This document shows, one piece after another, positions 41,500 to 49,955 of a DNA stretch of 64,000 bases. The first letter of the stretch is position 1. Each line of letters opens with the position of its first letter. The position numbers were made by a program, and so were the translations under genes. The stretch covers positions 1 to 64,000 of the forward strand of contig PJET01000002.1 of the NCBI GenBank assembly GCA_002825515.1, read 5' to 3'. The notes beneath the pieces were generated by a model. It saw only the letters and a list, made by a program, of their open reading frames with translations, was not told where the DNA came from and ran no database searches. Source of the stretch: Candidatus Thorarchaeota archaeon MP11T_1 (GTDB lineage: Archaea > Asgardarchaeota > Thorarchaeia > Thorarchaeales > Thorarchaeaceae).

Positions 41500-42708
41500 A
41501 TGACCATCGAGAAAGAGTACACTGAAGGTAGGACTACATTCCTGAGTGCAGATGTGGACCACTATAGTGGAAATAAGAAACAACTAACAGCGAACTTACC
41601 TGTATTCTATAATCCAAGAATGCAACTAAACAGAGACCTCTCTGTACTCTTTTTGACAGCGTATATGAATAGGCATCCAATTGAGTTGATGTGCGAGCCA
41701 CTGACAGGTTCAGGTGTAAGGACTCTGAGATATCTCAATGAGTGTCCAGGTGACTTCTATGCGATTATGTGTGATGCAAACCCAATAGCTGTGGAAACAG
41801 CACAACGAAATGTTGAAGCTCTTGGATTCAATGACCGGGCAAAAGTGATTCACGGTGATGCCAAGTTATTGCTAATGACTGAATCAAGAGGTAAGCGATT
41901 TGATTTCGTTGATGTTGATCCATTTGGAACGCCCGCCCCATACCTATATGCAGCTGTGCAGTCCATAAGTCCAAGTGGAGGGCTTCTAGCAGCGACTGCA
42001 ACCGATATGCCAGTTCTTTGTGGAGTACATCCTAATGTTGCATTACGAAGGTATGGAGGATTTTCTGCTCGAACACCATTCACCCATGAGATCGCTGTCA
42101 GACTTCTAAATGGTTTCATCTATGGTATTGCTGGTTCAAACGATTGTTCCATGGAACCACTTGCTGTGTTGAGTACTGACCATTATGTTAGGACGTGGGT
42201 GAGGATCGAGAGGAAAAGAGAAGAGTCCAACCAACAAGTTGGAGAGATGGGAACGATATTATATTGTACAGGATGTATGCACTCGATGGTGATGCCACTT
42301 CATTCCAAATTGCTTGATTTGGATTTTGACCATAAGAAAGAAGATTGTACTGGGACAGTTCTCGTGGCGGGACCTCTATGGATTGGAGATTTATTCGAAA
42401 ATCAATATCTTACAAAATCAATCAATTTACTTGCTAAAGACGAGAGCCACACATATAATCGTCGAGCATTAGATTTACTCGAGAAGATGTTTGAGGAGTC
42501 TGTTCTTACAAACAGACCATATGTCGACATTCATGCGTTATGTGACCTTCACAACTTGACACCCCCAAAAAACAAAATTATCATCGAAGAGCTAAAGGAA
42601 CAAGGATATGAAGTTTCTAGAACTCATTTCAAGCCTACTGCGATAAGGACTACTGCGTCAATGAATGAGATAAAGCAGATTATAGTCAACTACCAACTGA
42701 GGCGATAA
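41500..42708 (+). CDS. trm1: tRNA (guanine26-N2)-dimethyltransferase
   Basis: About 402 aa. Trm1 places m2,2G at position 26. FYNPRMQLNRDLSVLF, CEPLTGSGVRTLRYLNEC, DANPIAVETAQRNVE and VDVDPFGTPAPYLYAAVQ followed by LLAATATDMPVLCGVHP are characteristic. C-terminal YCTGCMHS carries a Cys pair. The ATG at 41500 suits a TATA-like GCTTATTAG near 41463; a TTG at 41479 would extend it by seven residues. Followed four nt later by the FtsJ-like gene, in one operon. Confidence 0.93.
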   Translation: MTIEKEYTEGRTTFLSADVDHYSGNKKQLTANLPVFYNPRMQLNRDLSVLFLTAYMNRHPIELMCEPLTGSGVRTLRYLNECPGDFYAIMCDANPIAVETAQRNVEALGFNDRAKVIHGDAKLLLMTESRGKRFDFVDVDPFGTPAPYLYAAVQSISPSGGLLAATATDMPVLCGVHPNVALRRYGGFSARTPFTHEIAVRLLNGFIYGIAGSNDCSMEPLAVLSTDHYVRTWVRIERKREESNQQVGEMGTILYCTGCMHSMVMPLHSKLLDLDFDHKKEDCTGTVLVAGPLWIGDLFENQYLTKSINLLAKDESHTYNRRALDLLEKMFEESVLTNRPYVDIHALCDLHNLTPPKNKIIIEELKEQGYEVSRTHFKPTAIRTTASMNEIKQIIVNYQLRR

Positions 42709-42712
42709 TATA

Positions 42713-43339
42713 ATGGGGCGACCACGAGACGGACAAAGAGAACGAAAGAAGGAGCATTATTATCGAGCAGCCAAAAGAGAGGGTTATCGAAGTAGATCTG
42801 CCTACAAACTAAAACAAATCGCAAAAAATCAGAAACTCCTTCTGGGTGTTGATCGAGTAGTTGAACTCTGTTGCAGTCCGGGGGGATGGACTCAAGTTTT
42901 GAAGGAATTGGATAGCAGTCTTCAAATTGTAGCGGTTGATCTAGATATGATGCCTCCTCTGGAAGGTGTCAGGTTCATCCAAGGAGATATTCTTGATGAA
43001 AAAGTGGTTGAGAGAATTGAGTCTCTGACTGGAGGCACGGTAGACCTTGTTCTCTCAGACTGTTCTCCTAAAGTGACTGGACAATGGGATTTAGATGTAG
43101 CAAGACAGTTATCACTTGTAGAGGGAACAATCAACATCGCATACAGATTACTTGGAAATAAAGGAAAGGTTCTTGCCAAGGTCTTCCAAGGATCCGGATT
43201 CCAAGAGTTCCTTCAGTCTGTTAAAAAGAGATTCAACTCTGTGAAACTAATCAAGCCTGATGCGTCAAGAAAAACCAGTGCTGAGATGTATCTTCTAGCA
43301 ATTGGACCTCGTGGGAGAAGCACCCAAGAGAGTTCTTAA
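42713..43339 (+). CDS. FtsJ/RlmE-type 2'-O-methyltransferase
   Basis: 208 aa. SRSAYKLKQI (K of the KDKE tetrad), VVELCCSPGGWTQVL (SAM), VDLVLSDCSPKVTG (catalytic D), VLAKVFQGSGF (catalytic K) and PDASRKTSAEMYLLAIG (E) complete the FtsJ tetrad. It methylates ribose in rRNA or tRNA; which RNA cannot be told. It starts four nt after trm1, so the two RNA modification genes are one unit. Its stop (TTAA) interlocks with the RPC34-like gene. Confidence 0.92.
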   Translation: MGRPRDGQRERKKEHYYRAAKREGYRSRSAYKLKQIAKNQKLLLGVDRVVELCCSPGGWTQVLKELDSSLQIVAVDLDMMPPLEGVRFIQGDILDEKVVERIESLTGGTVDLVLSDCSPKVTGQWDLDVARQLSLVEGTINIAYRLLGNKGKVLAKVFQGSGFQEFLQSVKKRFNSVKLIKPDASRKTSAEMYLLAIGPRGRSTQESS

Positions 43340-43695
43340 CTGGTAACCTTGCCCAGATCAGCGCCAAACCATTCCTCAAGCTCTCTACATGTGACTGGAG
43401 AGTCTGGCTGTCTGATTCCGCATCTGCCAATCTTCAGGCAATGGAAACACGGGCAACCGTTCATGTCGGATAGACCACCGGGCTCGGCTTCGTCAGCGAC
43501 TGGAGTTTTTATGATATATCTTTCTTTTTCGAGTTCTTGTTTCTGCATTATTCGTCCCTCAGACATCAATGTGTCTATTATTTTTGTTATCTCTTGAGAG
43601 TCGATACCCAGCCTATCCGCGAGTTCCCCGATGAGTAGACCATTCTCACCTGCGTCACGCAGAGCGTTCAGGATCTGGTCCGTATCATCGTTCAT
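43336..43695 (-). CDS. RPC34/RPC39-like winged-helix Fe-S protein
   Basis: 119 aa. An N-terminal winged helix (LLIGELADRLGIDSQEITKI and IIDTLMSEGRIMQK) is followed by a Cys cluster, C83-x2-C86-x5-C92-x10-C103, then ELEEWFG. Human POLR3F (RPC39) ends with the same C-x2-C-x5-C-x10-C spacing and a terminal EW, known there as a 4Fe-4S site. It is thus probably the archaeal homologue of the Pol III/TFIIE-beta-related subunit. No other polymerase gene is adjacent. Confidence 0.78.
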   Translation of the reverse strand: MNDDTDQILNALRDAGENGLLIGELADRLGIDSQEITKIIDTLMSEGRIMQKQELEKERYIIKTPVADEAEPGGLSDMNGCPCFHCLKIGRCGIRQPDSPVTCRELEEWFGADLGKVTS

Positions 43696-43825
43696 TGAAA
43701 TGACCTTGAATAGACATCTGGCAACATAAGACGAACTACACGAAATGATATTTAACTATCGGAAGAGGCCATCCAATATCGTCAAATGTCGTATCTAATC
43801 AAACATGATTGTACATTTCTGTACA

Positions 43826-44062
43826 TTAATTTTTCTTAAGATAGAGCATCTGACCGACCAATTTTGATGTGTCATAATCGCGGTTGGGACGGACGGCCAC
43901 GTAAGGTTCTTTCACAGGTCCAAAGACATCAATGATAACACCAACTTCTTGTGCGTTCTTATCAAGCACGATTGATCGAGAACCTGCTGATGGTGTTTTT
44001 TCTGTGCGTAGGATAATTGAACCACGCTTGGAAATATGGAGGACCGTTCCTAGGCGTCTCAA
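43826..44062 (-). CDS. gar1: H/ACA RNP protein Gar1-like
   Basis: 78 aa. RRLGTVLHISKRGSIILRTE, AQEVGVIIDVFGPVKEPYVA and VRPNRDYDTSKLVGQMLYL form the Gar1/Naf1 reductase-elongation-like barrel. Gar1 binds Cbf5 and helps substrate turnover in guided pseudouridylation. Lies 17 nt after the SRP19 gene, probably co-transcribed. Confidence 0.88.
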   Translation of the reverse strand: MRRLGTVLHISKRGSIILRTEKTPSAGSRSIVLDKNAQEVGVIIDVFGPVKEPYVAVRPNRDYDTSKLVGQMLYLKKN

Positions 44063-44079
44063 TAGTATACAACCTCAGA

Positions 44080-44433
44080 TTATTTTCGGCGCTTTTTCTT
44101 TCCTTTCTTCTTTTCAGCAGCCATTCGAGCTGATTCTCGCTGGGCTACTGCTCTTCGAACACCTTTGGCAAGCATGAGCAGAACTCGCTTCTTTTTGTGA
44201 TTGTCAGGATTTGCTACAAGTATGTAACCGGTTTTGTCAGAGAACCCACGCGGATATTGTTTGTCAGGTTCACTCTCATATTCAAAGCCTGACGATTCAG
44301 CAGCTATCTCTAGTATTTTCAAGGTAACATTTGATGCAGCCAAATTGCTTGGAATTCTACGGCCATGCATCCTTGTGAGATTCTTTTCAAAATATGCAGG
44401 CCAGATAATCAGCATCCCATCGTGTTTTCTCAT
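44080..44433 (-). CDS. srp19: Signal recognition particle protein SRP19
   Basis: 117 aa from the ATG at 44433. MRKHDGMLIIWPAYFEKNLT, RMHGRRIPSNLAA and YPRGFSDKTGYILV are the SRP19 RNA-binding signatures, and the tail KKKGKKKRRK is basic. SRP19 binds SRP RNA helices 6 and 8 and promotes SRP54 assembly. A longer in-frame reading to 44496 (MRKVKRATK..) is possible but not homologous. GGAAG lies upstream, and a 23-codon ORF ends one nt before this start. Confidence 0.9.
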   Translation of the reverse strand: MRKHDGMLIIWPAYFEKNLTRMHGRRIPSNLAASNVTLKILEIAAESSGFEYESEPDKQYPRGFSDKTGYILVANPDNHKKKRVLLMLAKGVRRAVAQRESARMAAEKKKGKKKRRK

Positions 44434-44434
44434 T

Positions 44435-44506
44435 CTACATTTCTTCCAAGTTCTGTGCATTCTTTCCAGTTTTGTTGCTCTTTTTACCTTTCGCATCTGA
44501 GGACAT
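44435..44506 (-). CDS. Possible 23-aa Lys-rich peptide upstream of SRP19
   Basis: 23 codons, MSSDAKGKKSNKTGKNAQNL ending EEM. Its stop TAG is one nt before the SRP19 ATG (TAGAATG), so reinitiation could couple the two. A TATA-like CTTATCAAG about 30 nt upstream places the transcript start next to its ATG. It may be a leader peptide or a true small basic protein; unverified. Confidence 0.3.
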   Translation of the reverse strand: MSSDAKGKKSNKTGKNAQNLEEM

Positions 44507-44592
44507 GATACAGGGTGGTTTCTCAGAAAATGAAGAACTTGATAAGCCAGTAAGATAGCAACCTACTAACTGAACCAGAGGATGAAAGATAT

Positions 44593-45066
44593 TTGACCAG
44601 AAAGAGCAAGGATGTCTATTTTGCAGAGATTGCAGATTTGGTGTCTTCACGAAGCACTTGCTTGAGAAACCAGGTGGGTGCAGTCATAGTAAAAGATTCG
44701 CAGATCCTTAGTACAGGATACAATGGTGCTCCAAAGAAATTGCCACACTGTGAGGATGTTGGATGCATCAGAGAGAAGCTTGGTGTAAAGCCGGGAGAAC
44801 GACATGAGTTATGTAGGGGATTACATGCTGAACAGAACGCCATCATTCAGGCGGCGTTTCATGGGGTCAGTGTGAATGGGGCTAAGATATATTGCACAAC
44901 TCGACCTTGTAGCATTTGCACCAAGATGCTAATCAACGCAGGTATTCATGAGATTGTTTTCGTTGAGGAGTATGATGATGAACTCGCTGCACAGCTTGTG
45001 AAGGAAGCACAGCTTAATGTTCGCCGAGTTGAGGTTGCTAGAAAGTATGGAAGAAATTCAAAATAG
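44593..45066 (+). CDS. dCMP deaminase-family cytidine deaminase
   Basis: 157 aa. [13 protein letters not shown] (zinc His and catalytic Glu) and [16 protein letters not shown] (zinc Cys pair) form the CDA fold, with an extra [20 protein letters not shown] loop typical of dCMP/ComEB deaminases. It makes dUMP for thymidylate synthesis. The start is TTG at 44593. Followed by pyrB on the same strand, consistent with pyrimidine metabolism. Confidence 0.88.
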   Translation: MTRKSKDVYFAEIADLVSSRSTCLRNQVGAVIVKDSQILSTGYNGAPKKLPHCEDVGCIREKLGVKPGERHELCRGLHAEQNAIIQAAFHGVSVNGAKIYCTTRPCSICTKMLINAGIHEIVFVEEYDDELAAQLVKEAQLNVRRVEVARKYGRNSK

Positions 45067-45140
45067 CTCTCAATCAGGCGCTCATCTGGAAAGGTTAAAG
45101 AAGAAGATTGGTTTTTTCCAGTCTAAGTGGGTGTCCTCAA

Positions 45141-46055
45141 ATGGGAGAACTTCAGAATCTAATCAGTATTCATGACTTAGATAGGGAGATGATAGATCAT
45201 ATCCTTGACACTGCATCCAAGATGGAATCAGTTGCAGTGAAGAGAAGCAAAGATCTAGATTCGAAGATTATGGCGGTCCTGTTTTTTGAACCCTCAACAC
45301 GTACGCGTCTTTCTTTTGAGAGTGCAATGTTGAGACTCGGAGGAAGTGTTATTGGCTTTGCAGAAGCAGGAGTATCAAGTGCAGGAGGGAAGGGGGAAAC
45401 TCTAGCTGATACGATTAAAACTGTGGAAAGATATGCAGATATTATTGTCATCCGTCATCCACTAGATGGCTCTGCAAGAGTTGCTGCGGAGTTTTCCAGG
45501 ATTCCTGTGATAAATGCAGGAAGTGGTTCTGAAGAACACCCAACCCAGGCTTTACTCGATCTATATTCGATTCGGAAGATGAAAGGAAGAATTGATGGAC
45601 TCTCAATATCGCTCTGCGGAGACCTGAAGTATGGACGTACAGTCCACTCACTGGGGATGGGACTCAGCCATTATGATGTTAAAATCAAGCTCGCCGCACC
45701 TCAAGCACTCAGGATGAAACCTGCAATCATTGAGCAGATGAAAAAGTCTGGTGTTGATGTCGTGGAAGTAGAAACTGTAGAAGAAGCTGTACAGGATGTA
45801 GATGTAATCTACACTACTCGCATACAAAAGGAACGCTTTCCTGATGTTCGGGAATACGATAAGGTGAAAGATAGATTCCGAATCACTGTAAAAGATTTAG
45901 ATTTGATGCGAGAGGATGCAATAATACTACATCCGCTTCCAAGGGTGGATGAACTTGATGCTGAGATTGATGACACACCCCATGCAAAGTATTTCGATCA
46001 GGTCTACAATGGAGTAATACTGCGGATGGCGGTGCTTAAACTAATCCTTGGTTAG
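45141..46055 (+). CDS. pyrB: Aspartate carbamoyltransferase catalytic chain
   Basis: 304 aa from ATG 45141. FFEPSTRTRLSFESAMLRLG is the carbamoyl-phosphate site, GEtLADTIKTVERY and IRHPLDG follow, and ISLCGDLKYGRTVHSLGMGL plus HPLPRVDEL are the aspartate-side motifs. It condenses carbamoyl phosphate with aspartate, the first committed pyrimidine step. No pyrI regulatory gene follows; the next gene is convergent with interlocking stops. A further upstream start (45108) is possible. Confidence 0.94.
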   Translation: MGELQNLISIHDLDREMIDHILDTASKMESVAVKRSKDLDSKIMAVLFFEPSTRTRLSFESAMLRLGGSVIGFAEAGVSSAGGKGETLADTIKTVERYADIIVIRHPLDGSARVAAEFSRIPVINAGSGSEEHPTQALLDLYSIRKMKGRIDGLSISLCGDLKYGRTVHSLGMGLSHYDVKIKLAAPQALRMKPAIIEQMKKSGVDVVEVETVEEAVQDVDVIYTTRIQKERFPDVREYDKVKDRFRITVKDLDLMREDAIILHPLPRVDELDAEIDDTPHAKYFDQVYNGVILRMAVLKLILG

Positions 46056-46777
46056 GTTGGTTCAATCCCTCTCAGCTCACGTACCAATGTTTCAACAGAG
46101 CTCACCTTACTAACCGCAAGAGGTATTCGCATCTGTTCCGACAACTCCAGAGCAAGTCGATCCACTTCTGAAATGCCATGGAGAATAACAAGAGATGGCT
46201 TGAACTCTTGTGACTTGATGGCAATCATCGGTGCCCGACCTGTGTTCACATTCGTGAATATCAGACATCTCTCTGTAGTAGCCCCGAAGAGCTTTAGGAA
46301 TGCATCACTATTGAGCTCCTTTACTGCGCGTTCTACATCAACCAGAGTGTAACCAAAGATCTCTCTGTCAAGTAGCTTTTCCCCGGACTTTATGGAGCAT
46401 TTCAAACGCTTACAGAACTCTTTTGCAGTCATTGATGAAGAGAAATCACTCATTGCCAACACTATGTTGAGATCTACAAGACTGACATCCATAAGTCTAA
46501 CAAATGCGGCCATAACTTGACCACCACTCCGTTCGTCTAAGGTCAGTAGAGCCATAACAAATCGTTGAATTGTTGAAGTGCCAGGAGATTTTCTTCTTCC
46601 AGACTCGTAGTCGCTAATAACGCTTGGACTAATGCCAAGATGGTCTGCAAGGATTATCTGTGGTAATCTGAAACGTTCTCTCCACATTCTCATGGTCTGC
46701 CCTGGATGATCTGATAGTGCAATTTCACCAGCAATGCGACGAGCAAGACGCTCTCGGACAGACGATTGATACGACAT
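46052..46777 (-). CDS. Archaeal HTH transcriptional regulator, XRE-type
   Basis: About 241 aa. An XRE-type helix-turn-helix (RFRLPQIILADHLGISPSVI then SDYESGRRKSPGTSTIQRFV) sits at residues about 38-75, followed by a longer C-terminal domain with TTERCLIFTNVNTGRAPMIA and SLVILHGISEVDRLALELSE, conserved in archaeal regulators of this class but of unknown ligand. Start is ATG at 46777; 46792 is possible. Adjacent to pyrB but convergent, so pyrimidine control is only a guess. Confidence 0.85.
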   Translation of the reverse strand: MSYQSSVRERLARRIAGEIALSDHPGQTMRMWRERFRLPQIILADHLGISPSVISDYESGRRKSPGTSTIQRFVMALLTLDERSGGQVMAAFVRLMDVSLVDLNIVLAMSDFSSSMTAKEFCKRLKCSIKSGEKLLDREIFGYTLVDVERAVKELNSDAFLKLFGATTERCLIFTNVNTGRAPMIAIKSQEFKPSLVILHGISEVDRLALELSEQMRIPLAVSKVSSVETLVRELRGIEPT

Positions 46778-46889
46778 TGAACGAATTTCCAAGTGATATG
46801 AACATAAGGATTTCGACTATTGACGATGTATAGATTCCTTGGTAAATATTAGGGGGGACTGGTGCTGTAATAAATGGAGGAACTGATGG

Positions 46890-46993
46890 TGGGCCGGCCC
46901 GGATTTGAACCGGGGATCCCCTGGATTTTTGCTGGCAGACATCAGTCTGCAAGACCCAAACCAGGAATCATAGCCAAGCTAGACCACCGACCC
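46890..46993 (-). tRNA. tRNA-Pro (TGG) with intron
   Basis: Acceptor GGGTCGG pairs with CCGGCCC (one G:U), discriminator A, CCA encoded at 46887-46889. Anticodon stem CCTGG/CCAGG encloses TTTGGG, then an intron of about 29 nt (46926-46954), then T38. Anticodon TGG is at 46956-46958. The intron contains a perfect GCAGAC-TGAT-GTCTGC hairpin. T arm is CCCGG-TTCAAAT-CCGGG. Confidence 0.92.
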
Positions 46994-47041
46994 TTGTGTG
47001 GGTGTGTGCGCACAGCTCTCGTTATAAGAATATCTCTGGAT

Positions 47042-48745
47042 TCATTGAAATACATCAAGGATGACTCCTTGATATGGTTCAAGATAAAGATTAGAGTCTC
47101 TGAGTGGATTGGAGTCTTGAAATGTGGAAAATAGTAGTGCAAACTTCTCTTGAGCTACACTGGTCTGAAACGGTTTGTGAGAAAAGTTCAACCAAATCTG
47201 TACTGATTGTTCATTGTATGCGCGTTGATAAGAGAAACAATTTCCAAGTAGAAATCGAGGTGATAAGAATAAAGACCCAGAATGAAGAGCAGGAGTTTTC
47301 TTTCGGAGCTGCAAGAGAGCTTTGTAGCAGTTCAGTAGTGAGGCGGGGTCAGATTCTTCAGATTCCACATTGATTGTTTCGTGGCTTGGACTTATTGGTA
47401 GCCAAGGTTCCAAATGATCAACGCAGAAACCTGCATTTGGTGATGGAGTCCATTGCATTGGAGTTCTGCAATTATCGCGATTGAGTGAGAACGAGCCATT
47501 TCTTGTTAGTATCTTGACTAGAGGCTGAGGAATCCAGCTATATTTTTGTCCTATGGGGTCCTGGGAGGTTTTCAGTGGAAGTCTATGATTTGACATTCCA
47601 ATTTCTTCACCATAATATATGAAAGGAACACCTCTTGCTGTAAATTGTAAGGTGGCATTGAGCTTTGCTTTGTTGATATCATTACCTAATTTGGTGATTC
47701 TTCGCATCTGGTCGTGGTTTGAGAATACTAATGTTGGAGTGTATGGTTCGGAAAAGAATTGTTCATACCTACCAATTAATCTGTGAAGGTGAGTGGCGTC
47801 AAGAGCCACATTTAGCGACTGAAACTGGAATGTCAAATGAAGACCGTTGGTTTCGGTTTCATTTTTCTGCTCTCCACAGTACTTCTTTAATACATCAAGA
47901 GATGCTGTAATTTCTCCAACTAAGAATCGTTCAGGGTCTGAGTATTCGTCAATCACACTCCGAAGTTCCTTCACAAATTCAAAGTTGTCAGGGTGATTCA
48001 TGGTGTGGATTTTATTCTGGAAAAAGCTCTTGTCATCTTCTTCAGATGGGAAGTACTTCAGAGCAAATGGGTTGTTACGAAAGTCTTGATCTTCAAATAT
48101 TGTATTTATGATGTCCAAACGAAAACCATCGACCCCTTTTTCCAGCCAAAACCGAACCGTATCAAACATCTCCTGCCTAACTTCAGGATTACGATAATTC
48201 AGGTCTGGTTGAAAGGGTAGGAACTGTGCCCAGTACCATTGATCGGTTTGTCTGTCATAGTGCCATCCGGAGCCTCCAACAATTGCTTTCCAGTTGTTAG
48301 GAGGTTTCTTGCCTCCTGATTTTATTCCATCACGCCAGATATACCAATCTCGTTTCGGATTGTCTTTGCTTGATCTTGACTCGATGAACCATGGATGTTT
48401 TTCACTAGTGTGATTGAGCACTAGATCAAAAACAACGTACATCTCTCGATTGTGAGTCTCCTGAATGAGTCTCTCACAGTCGTTCATTGTTCCAAATTCA
48501 GATGCAATGTTTCGGTAGTCACTAACATCATAACCATGGTCTGCTTGAGGGCTTGAAAAGAAAGGAGAGAGCCAGATTGTTTCAACACCTAGATTCCGTA
48601 GATAGTCCAGCTTTGAGATAATACCAGGAATGTCTCCTATTCCATTTCCAGTGGTATCTTTGAAGCTTCGTGGGTAAATCTGGTACACTGTGGTCTTTTT
48701 CCACCACGACAAGTTGTTAGGAGTTGACCTTGACAAAGTGGGCAC
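47042..48745 (-). CDS. GH13 alpha-glucosidase/oligo-1,6-glucosidase
   Basis: 567 aa, no signal peptide, so cytosolic. WWKKTTVYQIYPRSFKDTTG is the family opener; regions I-IV appear as VVFDLVLNHTSEKHPWF, GFRLDIINTIF (nucleophile Asp), FLVGEI (acid/base Glu) and VFSNHDQ. The C-terminal beta-sandwich is present. It hydrolyses terminal alpha-glucosidic bonds in short oligosaccharides. GH13 glucosidases of this bacterial type are patchy in archaea, so transfer is possible. Confidence 0.9.
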   Translation of the reverse strand: MPTLSRSTPNNLSWWKKTTVYQIYPRSFKDTTGNGIGDIPGIISKLDYLRNLGVETIWLSPFFSSPQADHGYDVSDYRNIASEFGTMNDCERLIQETHNREMYVVFDLVLNHTSEKHPWFIESRSSKDNPKRDWYIWRDGIKSGGKKPPNNWKAIVGGSGWHYDRQTDQWYWAQFLPFQPDLNYRNPEVRQEMFDTVRFWLEKGVDGFRLDIINTIFEDQDFRNNPFALKYFPSEEDDKSFFQNKIHTMNHPDNFEFVKELRSVIDEYSDPERFLVGEITASLDVLKKYCGEQKNETETNGLHLTFQFQSLNVALDATHLHRLIGRYEQFFSEPYTPTLVFSNHDQMRRITKLGNDINKAKLNATLQFTARGVPFIYYGEEIGMSNHRLPLKTSQDPIGQKYSWIPQPLVKILTRNGSFSLNRDNCRTPMQWTPSPNAGFCVDHLEPWLPISPSHETINVESEESDPASLLNCYKALLQLRKKTPALHSGSLFLSPRFLLGNCFSYQRAYNEQSVQIWLNFSHKPFQTSVAQEKFALLFSTFQDSNPLRDSNLYLEPYQGVILDVFQ

Positions 48746-48858
48746 CCTAGAGTACTGGAGGGCAACCTCCTCTTTTCTATTCTCACTTCAAGCATTTACA
48801 ATGTGCTAAAAATTTGTCAGTCATGAATAAGGTCTTAACAGCTAAGTAGAATTTGATA

Positions 48859-49110
48859 ATGAGTATGATGAGTCTACTTGGACCAGATGATTTCGACTTA
48901 GACAGAAAGGGTCGAAAAAAGAAACTTGCAAAGGATCTAGCCCCTTCAGTGGCTAAGGAGATAGAAAAATGGCTAGATAGGGAAGATGACCCTGAGGCTT
49001 TCAGAAGAGTTTCAGAAATTGTAGGTCCAGAAGAAGCAGCTCGTTTGTTTGCAAAACGTCGCAGATTTGGGAGAAGATTGAAATCAGGGGACTCTCTACT
49101 CGAGGATTAA
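48859..49110 (+). CDS. Small charged protein, unknown
   Basis: About 83 aa, Lys/Arg- and Asp/Glu-rich, e.g. DLDRKGRKKKLAKDLAPSVA and AARLFAKRRRFGRRLKSGDS. Helical with no recognised domain; the ends suggest nucleic acid or protein binding. Several ATG codons (48859, 48865, 48868) and a TTG at 48853 could start it. A DUF202-like gene follows 13 nt later on the same strand. Confidence 0.6.
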   Translation: MSMMSLLGPDDFDLDRKGRKKKLAKDLAPSVAKEIEKWLDREDDPEAFRRVSEIVGPEEAARLFAKRRRFGRRLKSGDSLLED

Positions 49111-49123
49111 TGAAGGGACCATA

Positions 49124-49492
49124 TTGACTACAAATTCATACGAACTTGATGACAAAACACAACAAAGCAATATCAGGACTTCCTTGGCTTTCATTCGCAC
49201 GATTGATGCTGAGAAGAGAACACATTTGGCGGAACTTCGGACTGGAATAGGTATTCTGACAGTTCCTTTGTCCTTATTGACTATCCTGATTGCCACATCG
49301 AACTATTACTCAGTTGAACAGGTTTTTGGATACATCTTTGGTCTTGTAATTGGTATAATTATTCTATTCTTTGTTGGAGGTTATCTTGTTCTATCATCCC
49401 TAAGAAGAATCCGCTCAGACAATCGTCTCCGTCTGAAGTGTGATGACCTCTCATATTTGGTATCTAAGTTTAATGACAACAATCATGACTAA
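49124..49492 (+). CDS. DUF202-like two-helix membrane protein
   Basis: 122 aa. AEKRTHLAELRTGIGILTV is the RTxLAxxRT signature near the start of the first membrane segment of DUF202 (VTC/YidH-like) proteins, with a second hydrophobic segment (GYIFGLVIGIIILFFVGGYL). Function unknown. Start is TTG 49124 with AAGGGACC upstream. Probably co-transcribed with the preceding small gene. Confidence 0.7.
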   Translation: MTTNSYELDDKTQQSNIRTSLAFIRTIDAEKRTHLAELRTGIGILTVPLSLLTILIATSNYYSVEQVFGYIFGLVIGIIILFFVGGYLVLSSLRRIRSDNRLRLKCDDLSYLVSKFNDNNHD

Positions 49493-49584
49493 AAAAGTGG
49501 ATTCTCAGCGAGTTGCGTCGTTAACAAGTCATATAGTTTTGCGGATTGTGTATCTACTGATTCATTTAGTTTGAGACAGTAGAA

Positions 49585-49893
49585 ATGACAAATAAGCTAA
49601 AAATTACAGTCATGAGGACTTGTACACCGGAGGAAATATTCGGACATGAGATTCTGCGAGATGGAAAGCCAATCCGGGCATGTAGTTATGAAGTGGGAGA
49701 GGAGTTCATCATGGACAACCATCTCGATAGACCCAAGGATTTCTGTGGACAAGCTTGGCAGGATCTCTATACCACTCTTATGATATATTATTATGGCGGG
49801 GACTACGAGTATCCAGAACCTGGTGTAACTTACCAACCGTGTGGTGATGGAATAAGACCAGTCATCTTCAAAATAGAAAAAATGAGGGAATAA
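49585..49893 (+). CDS. TIGR04076-family protein
   Basis: 102 aa. KLKITVMRTCTPEEIFGHEI, CSYEVGEEFIMDN, DFCGQAWQDLY and the ending CGDGIRPVIFKIEKM match TIGR04076, short proteins with conserved Cys, common in anaerobes, of unknown function. ATG start, own upstream region. Confidence 0.8.
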   Translation: MTNKLKITVMRTCTPEEIFGHEILRDGKPIRACSYEVGEEFIMDNHLDRPKDFCGQAWQDLYTTLMIYYYGGDYEYPEPGVTYQPCGDGIRPVIFKIEKMRE

Positions 49894-49955
49894 ATAATAA
49901 AAAGTGGAACTCTAGGCTAGATTGCACATATTCACAGATGCGAGTTCATTAATCC

